Source of the DNA: Leyella stercorea DSM 18206
GTDB lineage: Bacteria > Bacteroidota > Bacteroidia > Bacteroidales > Bacteroidaceae
Direction: 5' to 3'
Length of the DNA stretch: 39,083 nucleotides
NCBI RefSeq assembly: GCF_000235885.1
Contig: NZ_JH379408.1
Span: 1 to 39,083 of the forward strand
Under the pieces are notes generated by a model. The model was not told where the DNA came from and searched no databases. It worked only from the letters and a program-made list of their open reading frames with translations. The first letter of the stretch is position 1, and each line of letters begins with the position of its first letter. A program made the translations under genes and the position numbers. This document shows, one piece after another, positions 7,122 through 15,652 of the stretch.

Positions 7122-8804
7122 TTATCGGCGCATTCCGCCGCTGTACTCTGCTTCTTGTAGCTCTTCCCGGTATTCCTCCATATTATTCAGCTTTTCGTTC
7201 ACGGTTTGCAGGTTGGCATCCAACGAAGCATTATGGTCGTATGGGAAACGATGTTGTGCGACAAGTCCCGCATTAGTAACCGGCCCGATATCTATCATGT
7301 CGGATTCTTTATTATAGCTGACATACAGCACATCACCATTCGGCATTTCAAATGCAGGAATCTTTTGTTGTGTCATGATAGCGAATTGTTCCGCAGCCAT
7401 CTCCTTGGCTACCCCTTTTAATGTATCTCCAGCATGTTCGATACCATAACGCCTGATATGGTCGCGTACTTCCTTTTCCGTGAATTTCAGCATCACTTCA
7501 TAAGTTCCCCCGACACTCCCATTGTACACCACAGCAAAATCCTTGTCCTCAATCAAAAGATTGTCTCCTCGGTTCTGTATGGGAGAAGAATAAGTATATT
7601 CTTCGTTAATGCCGTTACCGTCATAATACTCCTTGGCGAGAGTCAGCAGTCCTTCGTAGTCCCCCTTATCCTTGAATGCGTCCAACCGCATCGTGTCATC
7701 GGTAAGCTGAAGATAGGCCACGGAAGAATAATACACTTTTTCTTTCGGTGCTACTGTTTGCTCTTCATCAATGTTCTGCTCCAATTCCAGTGCAATCTTA
7801 TCCACCTTTTGGGTAATCAGAGAAGCCGCTCTTTTCACATCCAACAGAGTTGTCTTGATGAATTGTGGCGATTCCTTCAATTCGTCGAGCCATCCTTTGA
7901 GGTAGGCACAACTGTCCTCTTTTATATGTTTCGTCATGCCGTAACGTTGGGCAACCAATGCGCTGCCTAACTCGGCTACCAATTCTTCGCGCGCATACTC
8001 TGCCGAGCCGAAAGTTGTCGGCTTGATACGGTCGAGAACTCCTTCCGCACCGGTCGAGTGTGTCATCTCATGGAATAGTGTTCCATAGAACGCCTCTCCA
8101 GATTTGAACTGTTCCTTTTCCGGCACAACGATTTCATTTCTCGATATAGAGTAGTAAGCGTTATCCTGATGCTGTGGTTTGATCGGACAAATCCACAGAT
8201 TGTCCTTTATCAGCGCATCGACGGGAGCGAAGCTGAAATACTCTCCGTTCTCAATCTTCGGTAGCGAATACTCCTTTTCGAGTTTTTGCCACAGCTCCGG
8301 TCTTGCCTCCTGCAAGTTGGTCTGTGCCACGTTAAAGACTCGGAATACCTGCATCTTAGGATAAACATTGTATTCCTTCTTCTCGTTATCAGATAGTTTT
8401 TTGTAGTCATCATACTTAATCTTCTCACCAGAATCCTTGTGTATGCAGGTGAATGTAGTCAGCATGATTGGGAATGATTTCTCTCCACGAAGTACAGAAA
8501 CACGAGGTTTCTCCTGATTGTCCTTATCGGATTTGTTGAGCCGTTGTACACACTCAAAAGTGCAGAAGCGCGGAATCTTGTAACCTTCCTTTTCACAATG
8601 TATAAGCAACATAATGGCATTCATGCCATTATACTCGCGTCCGGAAAGATTGCAGGGCCATTGTAACGCTTCTTCTGTGAACCATGGCTTTCTCCAATCC
8701 TTACGGATACTCTCGATTTTCTCAATCATCATTTCAGCGAAGAGGTCTAATGCTTTATCTTCGCTGTTCGGCCCGTCCGTGTGCTGTTTTTTATATCCGG
8801 CCAT
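7122..8804 (-). CDS. ardC: ArdC-type antirestriction protein with zincin metallopeptidase domain
   Basis: A 560-residue polyvalent protein. Residues about 15-165 match the ArdC N-terminal ssDNA-binding domain (WP, SGREYNGMNAIMLL, then PVxxF-type strands). Residues about 195-345 are the metallopeptidase domain with the zincin motif HEMTH at 245-249 and the downstream EELVAELGSALV segment that should supply the third metal ligand. The C-terminal 190 residues are not recognised. Proteins of this kind are thought to protect incoming single-stranded plasmid DNA from host restriction. It is the last gene of the long leftward operon, 5 bp after the SSB-like gene, fitting a role early after DNA entry. 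Confidence 0.85.
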   Translation of the reverse strand: MAGYKKQHTDGPNSEDKALDLFAEMMIEKIESIRKDWRKPWFTEEALQWPCNLSGREYNGMNAIMLLIHCEKEGYKIPRFCTFECVQRLNKSDKDNQEKPRVSVLRGEKSFPIMLTTFTCIHKDSGEKIKYDDYKKLSDNEKKEYNVYPKMQVFRVFNVAQTNLQEARPELWQKLEKEYSLPKIENGEYFSFAPVDALIKDNLWICPIKPQHQDNAYYSISRNEIVVPEKEQFKSGEAFYGTLFHEMTHSTGAEGVLDRIKPTTFGSAEYAREELVAELGSALVAQRYGMTKHIKEDSCAYLKGWLDELKESPQFIKTTLLDVKRAASLITQKVDKIALELEQNIDEEQTVAPKEKVYYSSVAYLQLTDDTMRLDAFKDKGDYEGLLTLAKEYYDGNGINEEYTYSSPIQNRGDNLLIEDKDFAVVYNGSVGGTYEVMLKFTEKEVRDHIRRYGIEHAGDTLKGVAKEMAAEQFAIMTQQKIPAFEMPNGDVLYVSYNKESDMIDIGPVTNAGLVAQHRFPYDHNASLDANLQTVNEKLNNMEEYREELQEAEYSGGMRR

Positions 8805-8809
8805 ATCCT

Positions 8810-9421
8810 TTACTGATTGGAATTAGACGAATCTGCTACATACTGTACAAGTTCTTCCACCTTGCATGAAACATTCAGCTTTCCGTTATATGCCGAAAGG
8901 GATATTTCACCTTTGGCATCCACTCGCACGCCCGGCTGTAACCATGCTTCGCGTTCTTTGCCAAAACAGAAAAAACGTACCCATTGGTATTCAAAGCCAT
9001 CCTCTACTTTCTCCGTACTGAATGCCGAAAACATTGTGTAAGGCTGGTCTTTCTTATCCCTTTTTTCCTCGATATGCTGCCCGACCTTACCTCGAAATAC
9101 TAATTCGCCCTTGACCGTATCTTTCGCATCTGCCGTAGCTGTACGAATTTCGTTAATAAAAAGATTGAAATAAAGTTTGTCACCACGGTGTTTGAGATAC
9201 ATTGTCCCCGAAACCTCGATGCGGGAACCATTTCGATATTTGGAAACCTCCTTTCCGGCAGTATCTTTGCTGACATCCACCTCAATAGGCATAGTCTTCC
9301 CGTCAGTGTCAGGGATCATTACTCGAAGAGGAAAAACCAGGAACGTTTTCCCTTCCTTATTGGTGCGTATCGACGCATCACGTCCGATAACGCCACATAC
9401 CGTAACATTACATTTTATCAT
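8810..9421 (-). CDS. SSB-like protein with two OB-fold domains
   Basis: A 203-residue protein. Residues 1-95 start IKCNVTVCGVIGRDASIRTNKEGKTFL, the normal beginning of an SSB-type OB fold, with a matching C-terminal strand LYFNLFINEIR. Residues about 108-195 look like a second OB fold (GELVFRGKVGQHIEE, then YQWVRFFCFGKEREAWLQPGVRVDAKGEISLSAYNGKLNVS). It lacks the acidic DDDIPF-type tail used by chromosomal SSBs to recruit partners. Binding of transferred single strands is inferred from the fold and the ArdC neighbour. Confidence 0.75.
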   Translation of the reverse strand: MIKCNVTVCGVIGRDASIRTNKEGKTFLVFPLRVMIPDTDGKTMPIEVDVSKDTAGKEVSKYRNGSRIEVSGTMYLKHRGDKLYFNLFINEIRTATADAKDTVKGELVFRGKVGQHIEEKRDKKDQPYTMFSAFSTEKVEDGFEYQWVRFFCFGKEREAWLQPGVRVDAKGEISLSAYNGKLNVSCKVEELVQYVADSSNSNQ

Positions 9422-9503
9422 TTCTATTGTCTTTTAATGTGATACATAATCACCCGACAACTGTGTTGCCATGATTTGTTGTTGAACTGCTAAATCATTG
9501 CTC

Positions 9504-9680
9504 TTAATCGGGTGCTCGTATCATTGCCCAGATCAGCCATCCGGCAAGGAACAGTTGAACGCTCACGATAATGAGCGTTGCTACCCAGCCGAAGAGTTGG
9601 TAGCAGAGCAGGACATACAAGGCAAGGTAGGACAGTCCGAACAGACATCTGCATAGCTGTATCATCACGCATTTTACCAT
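9504..9680 (-). CDS. Small membrane protein, 58 residues
   Basis: Reading leftward from the ATG at 9680 gives a protein with two hydrophobic helices (about residues 10-28 and 30-53) and a short basic N-terminus, ending IRAPD. It sits in the operon between the muralytic enzyme (12-bp gap) and the SSB gene. The alternative ORF in this gap (9490-9672) is Arg/Cys-rich without structure and is rejected. A holin-like or secretion-accessory role is possible because it follows a peptidoglycan hydrolase, but nothing in the sequence proves it. The 82 bp between it and the SSB gene show nothing. Confidence 0.65.
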   Translation of the reverse strand: MVKCVMIQLCRCLFGLSYLALYVLLCYQLFGWVATLIIVSVQLFLAGWLIWAMIRAPD

Positions 9681-9692
9681 ATCGCCACGCTT

Positions 9693-11249
9693 CTATCTTT
9701 TTAGGTTCTCTGTCTGTCCCTGCTGTTGGGACATCCCTTGTTCAAAATTCTGTGAAGCCGCTTCCGAGAGGATAACCGTATTCAGCATACCGGTTACACG
9801 TATCCTTTTGGCTTCTTCTGTGAGAGTATTGTTATTCAGTGTTGCCGACAGACGGCTTAACTCCGCAGTAGTCAACTCACGTGACATGCGCAGTTCTCCA
9901 TTGTTCACTCGCAGAATAGCCTTTCCATTTTCACTGATTGCCAGTTCGCAGTTTTTCATGCCCGGTAATAATGATTTCAGATTGATGCGTCCACTATCCA
10001 TTTGTTTGGATATGGCAGTCTTTTGCTCCTCCTCGTTCTTGTTGTCGATTTGTACGGCCAATAGCATAAGGGAACTAAAGGCTGTCATCGCCATCTCTAC
10101 TATAGGGTCATTGCATCCTGACATTCCCACACCGCTATCCTCTGACGAAAGCAACTTCTTCATCCATCCGTCGGGCGAAAGGTTTTTGCCGGCGGCATTC
10201 TCTTCTGTTCCTTTATATCGGGTGAGCAGGCTGTTCCCGTTGTGCAACACTTCCAATTTGATATTACCTTTCTGTGCGATTTCAGTCAGATAAGCCGCAG
10301 GGTCGATGTCACGCTTTGTTCCGTCTGCATAGAAGTTTGTCACGCCGAAATGTAGATGTTCGCCCGTTGTACGTGTACCTGTGTTGCCCGATGTGCCGAG
10401 CTTCCCACCGGCTTGTACTACATCACCGACCTTTACAGTAACCTCCTTAAGGTGCATATAAGTACATTGTACCTTGCTGCCATCCGTTCTGGTATATTCC
10501 ACAGTCAGCGATTTTCCACCGGGCGTGTTCTTATTCTGATTCACAGCCACCACCTTCCCGTTGTTCTCAGTAGCCAGTACCGCATCGCCATTGCAACGGA
10601 TATCAATTCCCTTGTGCATCTGTTGTTTCGTGTTGTCCATCGGATCTTGCCGCATACCGAAAGGCGAGGTAACAAAAAGAAACTCTTCACGCTCTACCGG
10701 GAATGAGTACTTCGCACCATACTCTGAATTTTCAGACGTTCGGAGAGGATTATGTTCCGTACCGAACCGCTTACCCTGTGTCTCCATTTCCTGCATCACC
10801 AGTTTGTCATACTGCTGTAAGCCATTTTGCTCTATAATCCGTTGCAGACTCTCGGCATATTCTCCGCCTGTGGCATAACCGGCCTGTTCGATATTTTGTG
10901 TCCAACCCTTGTAATCGTCGGGCGAAAGTGCAAAACATTGGGCATAGCGGCTGTTTTCTTTTAAAAAACGGGAGTGGTGTTCGTATGAATCACCCACACT
11001 GTCATAACTGCAAAACTTCTCATTCGGCTTATCGTCAGTATATATACCATACCTTCCTCCTTCGGCAATCCATGCAGGCGTAGCCTTGATGCCAAAATGA
11101 TTGTTCTCGTTTTGCGCCAAACGGCTTTGCCCGTTGGAACTTTCCAGTATGCCTTGTGCCAACGTCACGGATGCGGGGATTCCGTACCGGCGCATCTGCT
11201 CCATAGCATACTCTGCATATTTCATTGCGTATTGTTGGTTCTTGCTCAT
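9693..11249 (-). CDS. Bifunctional peptidoglycan hydrolase: glucosaminidase plus M23 endopeptidase
   Basis: A 518-residue protein. Residues about 5-150 are a GH73-type glucosaminidase (IPASVTLAQGILESSNGQS with the catalytic Glu at 36, then NNHFGIK). Residues about 190-310 are an M23 metalloendopeptidase with all expected residues: H212 and D216 (HKGID), H266 (YMHL) and H298/H300 (HLH). The C-terminal 190 residues are of unknown function. There is no obvious signal peptide, so export may depend on the transfer machinery. Such enzymes open the cell wall for assembly of an envelope-spanning apparatus, as in conjugation systems and phage tails. It lies between the ArdC-N/MutS-I protein and a 58-residue membrane protein. 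Confidence 0.88.
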   Translation of the reverse strand: MSKNQQYAMKYAEYAMEQMRRYGIPASVTLAQGILESSNGQSRLAQNENNHFGIKATPAWIAEGGRYGIYTDDKPNEKFCSYDSVGDSYEHHSRFLKENSRYAQCFALSPDDYKGWTQNIEQAGYATGGEYAESLQRIIEQNGLQQYDKLVMQEMETQGKRFGTEHNPLRTSENSEYGAKYSFPVEREEFLFVTSPFGMRQDPMDNTKQQMHKGIDIRCNGDAVLATENNGKVVAVNQNKNTPGGKSLTVEYTRTDGSKVQCTYMHLKEVTVKVGDVVQAGGKLGTSGNTGTRTTGEHLHFGVTNFYADGTKRDIDPAAYLTEIAQKGNIKLEVLHNGNSLLTRYKGTEENAAGKNLSPDGWMKKLLSSEDSGVGMSGCNDPIVEMAMTAFSSLMLLAVQIDNKNEEEQKTAISKQMDSGRINLKSLLPGMKNCELAISENGKAILRVNNGELRMSRELTTAELSRLSATLNNNTLTEEAKRIRVTGMLNTVILSEAASQNFEQGMSQQQGQTENLKR

Positions 11250-11260
11250 TTCCTTACTCC

Positions 11261-13510
11261 TTATCTATGAAAACCTCTGTGTGTTTCTTGTTCCTCCATG
11301 TCACTTATAGCAACCCGTGCCCCGGCACGGACGAGCTTAGACAGATAGTTGTCGAGCTGCTCCGTTGAAAATTCCGTTGAAGCCGTAATGTCCCCTTCCG
11401 GATACTCTTTTAGGGTTATGCCCAATATCTTTGCACCCTGTACCGCATCTTCGTTATAGAGCCGATAACCATCTTTCGTGCGAAGCAGTTGCAAGGCATC
11501 GGGATGATTCGCTTTAAGTTTGTCCCACAACTGCCGTTCCGGTGAAATACCCTTGTTGTCTGATTCCGTCCGTTCCTGCGCTACCGTTTCTATCGGCCAC
11601 AACTCTGCTTCTTTCTGTTGTTTCTCTCCGGTGTGTGCCTCCTGCGATTGTCCTTTTTGTAGTACGTCTGCGAATAAGGTAGCTGCCAAATGACGTTTGT
11701 AGCTGTCACGCTCTTCCGCTATCCACATCCGCTGCCACTGTTGCGGAGTGACACTTCGGGCAGGCTGTTTCTGCCCATCAATAGTTGCGACGCATTGTAT
11801 GCCGTCTTGTTTGGTTTTGAAAACCGAAACACGCTGGATACGGTTCAAGTCTATTTCCGGCATTTCGCTGCTGAACAAATCCACCTTCAGGTCAGGTTTG
11901 ACCTCGGCCAGCGCATAATACTTGTGCGCCAGTTCCATCCGAACCTTACCGATGTTATCCATTGCTTGCTTGAGTGTTGAAAAGAAGCGGTTTATATCTT
12001 CTTTATCAGGATAGATGCTATATCCGCTCTTATTTTCGGGTTTGATATAAAGTGCCCATCGTTTCTTATCATCTTGAATCATCTCTACGTGGTCAAATCC
12101 GATCTCATTCGCCTGTTTGACCGCTGACGCCACGTCCAGTGTGGAGAGCTTCTCCATTGCCCAATTCTTCAGCCGGGCCAGCATAATTATCTTCTCGGCA
12201 AAATAACTGTCATCGGGTCGATAACCTAATGCACCATCCGTATTGTAGAAGCGTACCTGCTCGATTCCATCTTTCTGCAACGCTCGCATGATACGTCCCT
12301 TGTTCATTCCCGGTATCTCGTTATCTGCCTCTGTAGAAGCCCCTGCTGGAAGAATTACATCTGCGGTTTTTGCCTGTGGGTCAATAACAAGCACAATTTT
12401 TTTCGTTTCTTTATCCGGATGCTGCCGAATCTCGTTCGACACAAAATAATGTTTGGGCATTTGCTCCTGCATGGTTGAAGTGTCTCGCCGGTTGCGCATG
12501 GTGGCGTATTCGATTTTCTCGCCCCGTTCCGCTTTATTGATTACTTCGATGGCATTGTTTACGTCACTTTCGAGAGCGTCCATCAAGTTCGGGTTCTCTT
12601 TTAGCTCCCGGCACCAGTATTCCACTGTCTTCAGACTTTCTTCAGACAACCGTGCTGGCAACCCCAGTTCCAACATTTTAATCCCTGAAGCCAGTTCCAC
12701 TACCAACCGTTCCTGTCTGACAGCATCCTCCGAAGGAGCCACACCGTTCTTCATCACCATACCTTCACGCGCTAATCGTTGTTGGTGTCCGGTAGCACTC
12801 ACGATTTGCCGCAAGGCTTCCTGTATATAGTCGTGATAATGTCTGAACTCTCTTTGTCGCGGCATATAGACCGCATCCTTATCTGTTTCGTAGTGGGGTA
12901 CACCGCTTCCATCCAAACGAACAGGCACAAGGTTGTCTCGCATCCTCAGTAGGAAGTCGTTGAATTGAATATGCAACCGTCGGTTGTCAGCTTCCGTATA
13001 TCCTCTTTCCACTGCACTTCCATACCGCCGCAACGTCGTTTCGTATCGCTCCTTATCCACGTAGGGTAGTGTCGTCTGGTCAATGTTGAACAAAGTGCGA
13101 ATTTCACGGTTATGTACACCTTTATATAATTTTTGTTCCTCTTCATACAGTTTCATGTAGTCATCACGACTGATAACCTGTTCTGGATTATTGCGGTGAA
13201 CGTACTTGTTCCAATTATAAAACAAAAATGGAACGCCTTGCTCATTCTCACGCACCGAGGCTCCTTGTGCCTTGGCATCGCTGAATAGCGTGAACTGGTT
13301 GGTTTTGCATCCATTTTTATCAGAATGCAGCGTCATGAATAGTGCATTGAATGCGCTGACAGAAACACCCTTTGGATAGAAGCGCGGGTATCCCTTTCCT
13401 GATGCGTTGAGCCAGTGTCCACCGGCATTCGAGGCTTCACTCAAAGCCGTAGAAAGCAAGGTGATTTGTTTTTCCTCGGCTTTCTTTTCGATTTGCGATT
13501 TTTCTTTCAT
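11261..13510 (-). CDS. Large ArdC-N-like protein with a C-terminal MutS-I-like domain
   Basis: A 749-residue soluble protein. The first 150 residues resemble the ArdC-type ssDNA-binding domain (GYPRFYPKGVSVSAFNAL and PFLFYNWNKYV), but no HExxH metallopeptidase motif follows. The middle (150-650) is not recognised; it is charged and mixed alpha/beta. The C-terminal 85 residues strongly resemble domain I of MutS: a helix, then HPDALQLLRTKDGYRLYNED, ILGITLKE and YLSKLVRAGARVAISDMEEQE correspond to the MutS signatures for DFYE..DA, LGITL and KLVRxGxxVAIxEQxE. MutS-I-like domains occur in polyvalent proteins of phages and conjugative elements. A protective role on incoming DNA is inferred. Confidence 0.65.
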   Translation of the reverse strand: MKEKSQIEKKAEEKQITLLSTALSEASNAGGHWLNASGKGYPRFYPKGVSVSAFNALFMTLHSDKNGCKTNQFTLFSDAKAQGASVRENEQGVPFLFYNWNKYVHRNNPEQVISRDDYMKLYEEEQKLYKGVHNREIRTLFNIDQTTLPYVDKERYETTLRRYGSAVERGYTEADNRRLHIQFNDFLLRMRDNLVPVRLDGSGVPHYETDKDAVYMPRQREFRHYHDYIQEALRQIVSATGHQQRLAREGMVMKNGVAPSEDAVRQERLVVELASGIKMLELGLPARLSEESLKTVEYWCRELKENPNLMDALESDVNNAIEVINKAERGEKIEYATMRNRRDTSTMQEQMPKHYFVSNEIRQHPDKETKKIVLVIDPQAKTADVILPAGASTEADNEIPGMNKGRIMRALQKDGIEQVRFYNTDGALGYRPDDSYFAEKIIMLARLKNWAMEKLSTLDVASAVKQANEIGFDHVEMIQDDKKRWALYIKPENKSGYSIYPDKEDINRFFSTLKQAMDNIGKVRMELAHKYYALAEVKPDLKVDLFSSEMPEIDLNRIQRVSVFKTKQDGIQCVATIDGQKQPARSVTPQQWQRMWIAEERDSYKRHLAATLFADVLQKGQSQEAHTGEKQQKEAELWPIETVAQERTESDNKGISPERQLWDKLKANHPDALQLLRTKDGYRLYNEDAVQGAKILGITLKEYPEGDITASTEFSTEQLDNYLSKLVRAGARVAISDMEEQETHRGFHR

Positions 13511-13529
13511 CGTTTATTTGATTATAGGA

Positions 13530-15314
13530 TTATTGAATACCCCGTGGGCGCACGATGGTTTCCAGTTTTCCGTCCTCATAATTCCGTGCGGCAGCCTGGC
13601 GAAGCTGGTCGTTCTTGGCAAGGACAGCATTTGCCAGCGTGTTCAAAGGCAATGCCCCGGTACGGTAGGCTTCTGCTACAATCGGTGACAACTGGATGGT
13701 ACACGGTACTCGGTCTATCGTGGCAATCAACGTACTATCTTGCAATACAGGGTTTACTATACGTGGGTTCAGAGTTTCATTTGTATAGCGTCGGTACTGC
13801 ACATTGTTCTCATTTGTTACGTTCAGTTTTCCCTCTGTTCGTTCTTTCAAGGCTTCGTGTCCTGCCTTATTCAACAAGTTCATACCTCCCAGGCCTATCA
13901 GGAGCATTTTCAGCAACGGGTTACGCACAAACATACCCGCCACAATGCTCGCTATCGGTAACATATTGTCTTCCAAATGCAATGATTCTGTCTTGCCTGT
14001 GAATATTCCCAGTAGAACATCAGGGAGCATGGCCATTACATAACCGAGATTGCCTGTGATATTACCTATGCCATCCAGTCCCAGCATACCAAGCAGTCCG
14101 CCCCAACCGTTTCCCTGTGCTACTTGCGCACTTTGTATCGTTTGTACATGTTGTTCCGCATCATTGGCAGGAACAACAGTTTCATGCTTCTCTTCTTTCA
14201 TAATTTCATCCTGTTCTGTCCTGACCATTTTCGCTTTGTCACATTGTTCCAAAGACTGCAAGTAGGCTTCTTCCTGTCCGGGAGCAACAACAATCGGCAC
14301 ATCCTTGTACCGTTCCTCATATTTCTGTTCTTCCTTGCTCTGTACATTCGGCCACAATAAACCGCTATTCTGGTTTTGTGTCCATTCCATGAAGCCAAAG
14401 TCCATGACAGGGATTTTCTTTTTCAGTTGCTTGTTGTCTGTACCAATCGCCGTGTTCTCTTTGATTTGTATTTGGGCTGCCTCTTTGCGAAAATCGTCGA
14501 ATACGTTTCTGTCTCTGCCGAACACTCCTTTACTGATGCACTGTTCTACTGAAAGGGTATCAGGCTTCTTGCCTTCAAAATGATTGGTGATGGCTGCAAT
14601 AGCCACATCTGCACCGGTAAACTTTGCCAGTGTCGTCCATGAACCAGTACCACCCATCATCAGGGTATCTGCGGCTGTGCCCAACATCCATCCCGTACCT
14701 TTTTCCCATCTGTTCGGGCGGTAAGCTGCTTCGCCTCGTGCCTCTATTTCATCGGTCAGCGGTGAACGGCTTAACGTCTGCGATAATCCCAGCAGACTCG
14801 ATTCGGCAGCCTTTCGGATGATGTAGTCAGCGGAAGACTTGGGCATACGTTCTTTCACCAACCGGTCAATCATCAGTTCCTCTATTCGGTGGTCCATATA
14901 GGCATAGGCGAGGTCACAACCGAGCTGTTCTGACAACTCATTGTAACGTGCCCTTCCGATTTCCTGCACGACGGTATCCCGCCACTGCCCGGCCATATAC
15001 GCAAGGTCTTGCTGCATTTCCTCGGAACCGGTAATCTCCGTCTTGCACATCTCGATATAGTCCTCTGTTGTTTTGGAGTTCCATTCGCCTGTGACCTTGA
15101 GTGCTTGATAGGGGTCGCTCATTGGTTGTGCCGAAGATGCCATCATACTGAGAATACCACCTAAAGAGGTGGAATATTCTTTCATTTCCTCTCCCTGATT
15201 CCGTATGAGGTCAGTCCGCGTTTTTGACATGATGGGTGCGATATGGCAGTTGAAATAGTCGTTCACGAGGCGTTCCATTTCTGCAAACCGTCCGCTATGC
15301 TTGATTCCGTCCAT
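13530..15314 (-). CDS. Transfer-region membrane protein, 594 residues, unknown family
   Basis: I do not recognise the family. The N-terminal 220 residues are helical and hydrophilic. Residues about 205-235 hold a Gly-rich segment, and residues about 415-500 are hydrophobic with a probable two-helix membrane hairpin (LPIASIVAGMFVRNPLLK then MLLIGLGGMNLLNKAG). That hairpin resembles the one in the 214-residue protein encoded at 16491-17135. The C-terminal 100 residues are polar. The gene lies between the frameshifted M23-like gene (14-bp gap) and the ArdC-N/MutS-I gene, which suggests an envelope component of the transfer module. Confidence 0.7.
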   Translation of the reverse strand: MDGIKHSGRFAEMERLVNDYFNCHIAPIMSKTRTDLIRNQGEEMKEYSTSLGGILSMMASSAQPMSDPYQALKVTGEWNSKTTEDYIEMCKTEITGSEEMQQDLAYMAGQWRDTVVQEIGRARYNELSEQLGCDLAYAYMDHRIEELMIDRLVKERMPKSSADYIIRKAAESSLLGLSQTLSRSPLTDEIEARGEAAYRPNRWEKGTGWMLGTAADTLMMGGTGSWTTLAKFTGADVAIAAITNHFEGKKPDTLSVEQCISKGVFGRDRNVFDDFRKEAAQIQIKENTAIGTDNKQLKKKIPVMDFGFMEWTQNQNSGLLWPNVQSKEEQKYEERYKDVPIVVAPGQEEAYLQSLEQCDKAKMVRTEQDEIMKEEKHETVVPANDAEQHVQTIQSAQVAQGNGWGGLLGMLGLDGIGNITGNLGYVMAMLPDVLLGIFTGKTESLHLEDNMLPIASIVAGMFVRNPLLKMLLIGLGGMNLLNKAGHEALKERTEGKLNVTNENNVQYRRYTNETLNPRIVNPVLQDSTLIATIDRVPCTIQLSPIVAEAYRTGALPLNTLANAVLAKNDQLRQAAARNYEDGKLETIVRPRGIQ

Positions 15315-15328
15315 AGTGTATTATATGT

Positions 15329-15652
15329 TTATCCTATTCTATTCATTAATAATTGCTCTTTTGTCTGCTCGATGGCGTTGTGGTAAATTTCCATCTGTTT
15401 GGGATAAAACTCTTCCAGCCATACATCCTTCTCGATGTTGTCGTGAATGAAGCGTATCGCTTGTTCTCGCTCAATCTCCACCGATGCTTCGCCCTCTTCC
15501 CGGTTATTGAACCATGCTTTCGTCCACCAGCGCACACCGGCCCGGTCAGGATATACCGTGACTGCTCTCGGTATGTCAAAGCTCTGGATGTCTATGTCTA
15601 ATTCTGCCAGTGGGTCAATGATACCACTATGGGTCAGGGCTTCGTCGTAGAG
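15329..15652 (-). CDS. -1 frame extension of the M23-like gene (C-terminal part)
   Basis: This 107-codon open frame starts directly at the A9 run (15653-15661) that ends the readable part of the M23-like gene and has no ATG of its own; a GTG at 15535 is the only obvious internal start. The text reads as a genuine protein tail (LYDEALTHSGIIDPLAEL, later WWTKAWFNNREEGE and a helical end). It is 14 bp from the next gene, as expected of the true gene end. With a -1 shift at the A run the complete protein would be 378 residues. Either ribosomal or transcriptional slippage, a mutation, or a sequencing error in the homopolymer explains it. Confidence 0.6.
   Translation of the reverse strand, partial: LYDEALTHSGIIDPLAELDIDIQSFDIPRAVTVYPDRAGVRWWTKAWFNNREEGEASVEIEREQAIRFIHDNIEKDVWLEEFYPKQMEIYHNAIEQTKEQLLMNRIG

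Noticed and set aside
13415..14002. Long ORF opposite the 594-residue gene
   Set aside because: It is on the opposite strand of well-supported genes and has shadow-like composition with many Ser/Cys and no motifs.
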